From Leptospira sp. GIMC2001 (GTDB lineage Bacteria; Spirochaetota; Leptospiria; Leptospirales; Leptospiraceae), in NCBI RefSeq assembly GCF_028462125.1, contig NZ_CP115468.1, positions 2,137,097 through 2,201,096 on the forward strand: a stretch of DNA of 64,000 nt. The letters run 5' to 3'. Below the pieces are notes generated by a model. The model ran no database searches. It was not told the origin of the DNA and worked only from the letters and a program-made list of their open reading frames with translations. The translations under genes and the position numbers were made by a program. Shown here piece by piece: positions 59,674-64,000 of the stretch (positions are counted from its first letter, which is position 1; every line of letters begins with the position of its first letter).

Positions 59674-60741
59674 ATGAAAAAAATTCGAGTGATACTAGTT
59701 GGTCTCGGTCGCATTGCAAGTATTCTCGAAAAAGATCCGTACAGAAATAAACCTTGTACGCATGCGGGAACAATCTTTAGTAATTCTTCGCAAAAAAAAT
59801 TTATTTTGCAGGCAATCGTTGATTCAAACCCGGAAAGGATCACTCAGTTTCGCAAAGATTGGAACCATTTAATTGAATCGAACAAAAATCCAATTTCTGT
59901 TTATAATCATTTAGATGAAGTTACAAAACATTCTGATACAAGTTTTGATCTATGTGTGATTGCAACCAATTCAGATTCCCATTTCTCTAATGCAAAAAAA
60001 GCAATCGAATTAAAGATTCCAAATCTACTCATTGAAAAACCAGTTGCACTAAACTTATCGGATTCAAAAAAATTGTTTAAACTCGCATCTAAAAATCAAA
60101 CGAAAATCTGGGTCAATCATGAGAGGCGTTACCATCCAGTATACAGTTGGGTGAGAGAACAGATCCATTCTGGAAAATGGGGAAAAATTAAAACCATACA
60201 TGCATCAATTCTTACCTCCAGGTTATCACCTGGAATCGCCTACAAAGGAGTAGGTGGAGGGCCACTGATGCATGATGGAACCCATATAATCGACTATCTT
60301 CATTGGCTCGTTGGAAACCCAATCAACATTCAGGCAAAGGCAACAAAATCCAACAGAAAATACAAACTAGATGAGCAAATTGTTGCAACCCTTGAGTATC
60401 GGGATGGAGTTTTTGCATTTTTGGAAGTAGGGGGCTATCGAAATTATTTCCAATTTGCAATTGATATATATACAGAAAATGCTCGCTTCATACTCAGTAA
60501 TGATGGCTTCCAATTCTTTCAATCACAACCGTCTAAGTTATACAAAGGTTTTAAAAGTTTAGTTGAGAAAAAAATTCCTGCAAACATAATGAATAATCCC
60601 AATCCTTTTCCAAGAATATATGCAAGTATAGCCTATGCAATCCAGAACAATCAAGAACCCGAAACTGGTGGAATCCAAGACAATTTAGAAATTATGAATA
60701 TTCTTAATAAAATCTCGTTGGCTACAAAAAGGAAGACTTAG
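59674..60741 (+). CDS. Gfo/Idh/MocA-family NAD(P)-dependent oxidoreductase
   Basis: A 355-residue two-domain oxidoreductase. IRVILVGLGRIASILEKDPY is the nucleotide-binding loop, then NLLIEKPVALNLSDSKKLFK (the EKP motif) and GGGPLMHDGTHIIDYLHWLV with the catalytic-type histidine, typical of sugar or sugar-nucleotide dehydrogenases. The substrate is not readable. It is divergent from murF, and its stop overlaps the GTG start of the UbiB-like gene by one base, suggesting a shared transcript. Confidence 0.85.
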   Translation: MKKIRVILVGLGRIASILEKDPYRNKPCTHAGTIFSNSSQKKFILQAIVDSNPERITQFRKDWNHLIESNKNPISVYNHLDEVTKHSDTSFDLCVIATNSDSHFSNAKKAIELKIPNLLIEKPVALNLSDSKKLFKLASKNQTKIWVNHERRYHPVYSWVREQIHSGKWGKIKTIHASILTSRLSPGIAYKGVGGGPLMHDGTHIIDYLHWLVGNPINIQAKATKSNRKYKLDEQIVATLEYRDGVFAFLEVGGYRNYFQFAIDIYTENARFILSNDGFQFFQSQPSKLYKGFKSLVEKKIPANIMNNPNPFPRIYASIAYAIQNNQEPETGGIQDNLEIMNILNKISLATKRKT

Positions 60742-62411
60742 TGCAACTATCACAATCCAATAAGAGAAGTGGCGGAAGTAGAATTCTTTCTGCTTATAGT
60801 TTTATTATTCGCAAAGCCATCTCATTTTTCATACTTCATCGTATCCAAAGGAAATTTATTGAAGAGTCTGAATTTCAAAAATTAAACAAATTAGCATGGT
60901 CCAATACTGGATTAGAAACTAAGAAATTATTTCTCAACTTGGGTGGAATTTATATTAAGCTCGGTCAATTTTTTTCAAATTCCGCTCATATTTTACCGGA
61001 AGAGTTTATACTTCCTCTGCAAGATTTACAAGACAGAGTTCCTAGCCATGAATACAAAGAAATCGAAAAAAGATTTCAAATGGAATTTGGAAAATCGCCT
61101 ATTGATCTATTTGAAAATTTTTCTGAGATTCCGATTGCAAGTGCATCCACTGCCCAAGTTCACAAAGCAAGATATAAAAATCGTGATGTTGCAGTCAAAG
61201 TTCTGTATCCGGACATAGAAAAACTGGTTAACTCAGATCTAAAAACCATATTCAAAATCATGAAATGGTTCAATATTTTTTTGATAGCTTTCCCATACAA
61301 AGAAATGCACGCTCAACTAACTGAACTTATAATACAGGAAATGGATTTATCTTGCGAGAGAAAGAATATCATTCGGATGCGTGAACTATTTTCTTCTGAA
61401 GAAGATATTATTATTCCTGAGCCGATTATGGATTTCCAATCATCCAAAATTTTAGTAACAGAATTTATTGATGGGTGCAAATTGTCCGAACACGCACCCA
61501 ATCCGAATCAAAACGCACAGAAATCCAAACCAATTGAAATATTAATAAAATCTTATATTCTTATGGTTTTTCAATTTAGGTTTTTCCATGCAGATCCACA
61601 TCCGGGAAATCTACTCGTTACTCCGGATGGTAAGTTATGTTTGATCGATTTCGGAGCCGTTGGAAATATTTCCGAAACACAAAAAACAGCGCTCGAAAAA
61701 ATCTTGGTTTCAGCTATGAACCGCAACTACTATGGAGTACTGGACGGAATCGAAATGATGGGAATTTTGAAATCATCCACTGATCGATCCAAAATTTTGG
61801 AGATCATAAAATACTCCCTAGAAAAAATGAAATCCTTTCTTGCTGATACCGATTTCTATAGAAATATTAGCCTTGATAAATTCAACATTCAAGCAGATAT
61901 TCAGTTTCTACGCGGAATTCAGACAAGTTTGTCGGATCTTATTCGAGAGCTCAATTTACCTTCCAATTATATTTCACTGCAGCGGGTTCTATCTCTTCTC
62001 GTCGGAAATATAGCAATCCTTGATCCTTATAGATCAATATTCGAATACACGGAAAAACCATTTATGATTTTTGTTGCCAAAACAAATCCTTGGAAACAGA
62101 AATTGGGAGCAGACTACCAGGAAATTTTAAGTTCTATGTTTGCAATTCCCAAAGAAATTTATACTTACTTATATAAAAAAAATCGCGATTCGAAACCAAA
62201 TTCAGCTGAAATGCTTGAAAAACTAAGCATTCGCAGCTATATATTAGGTCACCAGTACATATACTCAGCTCTATTTATGTTTTCATCCTATATAGGTTTT
62301 CATTTACTGGACAGAAATAATGAAAATTTTGCTAGATTAGCATTTCTCACAGCTGGTCTATTCGCTTCAATTTTGATAGTGTCATTTTTCAAAAATAGAA
62401 TTAAGAGGTAA
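60741..62411 (+). CDS. ABC1/AarF/UbiB-family atypical kinase
   Basis: A 556-residue protein with the family's KxGQ motif ([20 protein letters not shown]), the catalytic lysine in [12 protein letters not shown], and [20 protein letters not shown] followed by DFGAVG. Two C-terminal hydrophobic segments anchor it in the membrane. Members support quinone synthesis as ATPase/kinase-like factors; here the quinone would be menaquinone. The start is GTG with AAGGA nine bases upstream. A direct role in quinone synthesis is inference. Confidence 0.88.
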   Translation: MQLSQSNKRSGGSRILSAYSFIIRKAISFFILHRIQRKFIEESEFQKLNKLAWSNTGLETKKLFLNLGGIYIKLGQFFSNSAHILPEEFILPLQDLQDRVPSHEYKEIEKRFQMEFGKSPIDLFENFSEIPIASASTAQVHKARYKNRDVAVKVLYPDIEKLVNSDLKTIFKIMKWFNIFLIAFPYKEMHAQLTELIIQEMDLSCERKNIIRMRELFSSEEDIIIPEPIMDFQSSKILVTEFIDGCKLSEHAPNPNQNAQKSKPIEILIKSYILMVFQFRFFHADPHPGNLLVTPDGKLCLIDFGAVGNISETQKTALEKILVSAMNRNYYGVLDGIEMMGILKSSTDRSKILEIIKYSLEKMKSFLADTDFYRNISLDKFNIQADIQFLRGIQTSLSDLIRELNLPSNYISLQRVLSLLVGNIAILDPYRSIFEYTEKPFMIFVAKTNPWKQKLGADYQEILSSMFAIPKEIYTYLYKKNRDSKPNSAEMLEKLSIRSYILGHQYIYSALFMFSSYIGFHLLDRNNENFARLAFLTAGLFASILIVSFFKNRIKR

Positions 62412-62415
62412 TTTT

Positions 62416-62973
62416 TTGACTAAATTTTTCGACAAAGATTTCTTGGATGTTTACAAACCACAATATATAGCAGCAATACTTGCTGGAACGATTGTAGATT
62501 TGGTAACAAAATATTGGGTCATCATGGCATATTCTCCCTATGAGTCTCAGGAAGTAATTGGAAGTTTGTTTCGCATGTCACTTACTTTCAATACCGGATT
62601 TGTGTTTGGACTTTTCCAAGACAATGCGCTTCCATCACTCTTAGCAACGGGGGTTGCAATTGTTTTTCTGATCGGTTATCGTTGGAAAAATAGTGAACTG
62701 GGAAATCCTTGGGGTTGGAACCTAGTCATGGCAGGTGCATTTGGAAATTTTATAGATAAATTCTTCGTAAAGATGCCTCCTGGTGGTGGAATCAAGTTTG
62801 GATTCTCACCCGGTCCAGGCGAATTCATAGGAGTCGTTGACTTTCTTGACTTTGATTGGCCCAACTTTTTACTTTTTAGTAGATGGCCCGCCTTCAATGT
62901 CGCAGACTCATGCGTGAGCGTAGGTTTGGTGATATTGATTATTACCATGAAAGTTGAAGAAGAAAAAAAATAA
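62416..62973 (+). CDS. lspA: Lipoprotein signal peptidase (signal peptidase II)
   Basis: A 185-residue four-helix membrane aspartyl protease that cleaves lipoprotein signals before the lipidated cysteine. [33 protein letters not shown] (first catalytic Asp) and [14 protein letters not shown] (second catalytic Asp) are present. A Gly/Pro-rich insert ([20 protein letters not shown]) makes it longer than the usual ~160 residues. The start is TTG with AGAGG upstream. It is four bases after the UbiB-like gene and probably co-transcribed. Confidence 0.94.
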   Translation: MTKFFDKDFLDVYKPQYIAAILAGTIVDLVTKYWVIMAYSPYESQEVIGSLFRMSLTFNTGFVFGLFQDNALPSLLATGVAIVFLIGYRWKNSELGNPWGWNLVMAGAFGNFIDKFFVKMPPGGGIKFGFSPGPGEFIGVVDFLDFDWPNFLLFSRWPAFNVADSCVSVGLVILIITMKVEEEKK

Positions 62974-62993
62974 AATTTAGAATATCTTATTTA

Positions 62994-63030
62994 TGCTCAA
63001 GCGTTTTATAGAAATGGATTCGCTTGAGCA
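62994..63030. terminator. Perfect 10-bp inverted repeat at the lspA/nitrilase-like convergence
   Basis: TGCTCAAGCG (62994-63003) is exactly complementary to 63021-63030 with a 17-base loop. The right arm lies inside the last codons of the nitrilase-like gene. There is no clear U tract on either side, as for the repeat at 2601-2638. The position between convergent genes suggests transcription termination or mRNA 3'-end protection. Confidence 0.5.
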
Positions 63031-63698
63031 AAATGGATGGTCTTCAAAATGTCGTTAAACTCTTCCATTTTGCCGACTTTCCAATGAATACCAGTTGGAG
63101 TTGCAACTAAGCTTCGTCCCAAAATTTTCCCCATTTGATTGTAGCCACATACTCTAAAAATATTGAAAGAATATTTCTTAGCAATATCTGAGAAATATTC
63201 TAATTCCTCTTCATAAGTTCTATTCGTAATATTACTTTCCAAAACAAAAATTGTCTGAATTCCTTTGGATTTGATATCATTTAAAAATTCAGAATCATCA
63301 ATTTCATTGCCTGTTATGATCGCAAACCGAACGCCTGCCATAATAAATATCGTTTCACTATCTCCAGCCACTGCAGAAGAAATTGACGGTTTGACCAAAT
63401 CATAATGATCGATAAGATTCACACCTTGAACTATAGGAACAGACTCAACTCTTTTGCCACGGCTGTCCTTACGAAGTAGGGTTCCTCCAAGAATCACACC
63501 TTTGTAGGTCTCTGACAATTCCAATATCTGATCTAAATAATTATCATAGTTAGCAAGCCAATTGTCTTCATTTAGTCCTAATGGAAGAATTAGGCGAGGG
63601 GGAAGGATGAGAAAATCTGACTTTTCTTTGGAAATTTTTAATTTTTCCTGAGAAGTAAATTTCTCACCAATTTTCTTTTGGTAAAAACTTATTTTCAT
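63006..63698 (-). CDS. Nitrilase-fold protein without catalytic Glu and Cys
   Basis: A 230-residue protein with the carbon-nitrogen hydrolase pattern: FLILPPRLILP (first catalytic region, near 29-39), YDLVKPSIS (lysine region, Lys103), and GVRFAIITGNEIDD (nucleophile region). In active members these read LPE, K and ICYD. Here the glutamate position is Pro34 and the cysteine position Gly130, while the lysine survives. Hydrolytic activity is therefore unlikely. Length is a little short (usual 260-300). It lies two bases after the acidic protein gene, so the two share a transcript. The fold assignment is by pattern only. Confidence 0.65.
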   Translation of the reverse strand: MKISFYQKKIGEKFTSQEKLKISKEKSDFLILPPRLILPLGLNEDNWLANYDNYLDQILELSETYKGVILGGTLLRKDSRGKRVESVPIVQGVNLIDHYDLVKPSISSAVAGDSETIFIMAGVRFAIITGNEIDDSEFLNDIKSKGIQTIFVLESNITNRTYEEELEYFSDIAKKYSFNIFRVCGYNQMGKILGRSLVATPTGIHWKVGKMEEFNDILKTIHFAQANPFL

Positions 63699-63700
63699 TT

Positions 63701-64000
63701 CTAATAATCAACACTGAATTCATCAGAATCCATTGTCTCTGGTATGCCATCTGGGGATTTCTTATCGGTTTCTTCCGGAGAGGATGGAGGAGGAGCATCT
63801 AATGTCTGCTCAACTGATTGGGCTTTTTCCGAATTAGCATCATTTTCATCCTTAACTTCTACACCAAAAGATTCTTTCATTTCTTCTGGGCTCAGTTCGA
63901 CAACGCCACCGTATAAATCTCCATTTTCTAATCTCTCTGCCAATGCAAGGGTAAAACAGTAAGCTTCCATAATGCATTGTTTAACTGGCTTTTTGTTAAG
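63701..64000 (-). CDS. Acidic protein of unknown function, probably 5' partial at the window edge
   Basis: The first ATG in frame is at 63970, giving 89 residues, but the frame stays open to the right edge (ten more codons) and no ribosome site precedes that ATG. The gene therefore probably starts outside the window. The visible part begins MEAYCFTLALAERLENGDLY, continues ELSPEEMKESFGVEV, and ends in a 50-residue acidic, Pro/Ser-rich tail that looks disordered. I recognise no domain. It is directly upstream of the nitrilase-fold gene. Confidence 0.5.
   Translation of the reverse strand, partial: LNKKPVKQCIMEAYCFTLALAERLENGDLYGGVVELSPEEMKESFGVEVKDENDANSEKAQSVEQTLDAPPPSSPEETDKKSPDGIPETMDSDEFSVDY

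Overview
The window is a densely coded, AT-rich stretch of bacterial chromosome that looks like the spirochaete genus Leptospira or a close relative. The signs are a class II (cobalamin-dependent) ribonucleotide reductase, futalosine-route menaquinone genes (mqnC, mqnA), a rplU-prp-rpmA-obgE-proB-proA-nadD/yqeK-LCP-rsfS run, a diaminopimelate-type murE in a reduced mur/fts cluster, a spirochaete-type lipobox, and outer-membrane proteins in a diderm. The genus call is inference from gene content. I see no insertion sequence, phage, CRISPR array or rRNA operon, and no gap between genes exceeds about 300 bp.

Layout. 1-2.4 kb: tail of a type II secretion operon (gspL-like, gspM, gspN). 2.7-6.4 kb: nrdJ on the minus strand, then an orphan tRNA-Asn. 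6.9-10 kb: a translationally coupled pair, a flavoprotein-rhodanese fusion lacking both family cysteines and a HemN-like radical SAM enzyme. 10.1-16.2 kb: a membrane Fe-S oxidoreductase, mqnC, a diguanylate cyclase, a GerMN-domain protein and a HAD phosphatase. 16.3-19.3 kb: a three-gene cassette of an aminomutase-family radical SAM enzyme, a D-Ala-D-Ala-ligase-like ATP-grasp enzyme and a heme-oxygenase-like di-iron protein; this is the best candidate for an undescribed pathway. 19.3-31 kb: N-acetylglutamate synthase, a THUMP RNA methyltransferase, bacterioferritin, a cysteine-less thiolase homologue with a heptosyltransferase and aminopeptidase P, an M20 amidohydrolase, a TolC-type channel and a YyaL/SSP411 protein.

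31-38 kb is one long minus-strand operon for the large ribosomal subunit, proline and NAD synthesis (rplU to rsfS). It is followed by divergent typA, an AsmA-like protein, an unknown protein and an outer-membrane barrel. At 43.3 kb a consensus sigma-54 promoter drives a GAF-SpoIIE phosphatase-TPR protein and, behind it, the ammonium transporter AmtB. A lipoprotein, mqnA and an orphan cheR follow.

49-56.5 kb is a reduced division and cell-wall cluster, rsmH-ftsL-murE-mraY-ftsW-murG-murC, with no ftsI, murD, murB or ftsQAZ. It converges on murF-purE-purK. The window closes with a Gfo/Idh/MocA oxidoreductase, an ABC1/UbiB kinase-like protein and lspA, then on the minus strand a nitrilase-fold pseudoenzyme and an acidic protein that probably runs off the right edge.

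Two themes recur. Neighbouring genes overlap by ATGA or start at TTG inside tight operons, so translational coupling is widespread. Several enzyme-family proteins keep the fold signature but lack the catalytic residue: the flavoprotein, its rhodanese domain, the thiolase, the nitrilase, the LCP protein and the kinase half of the N-acetylglutamate synthase.
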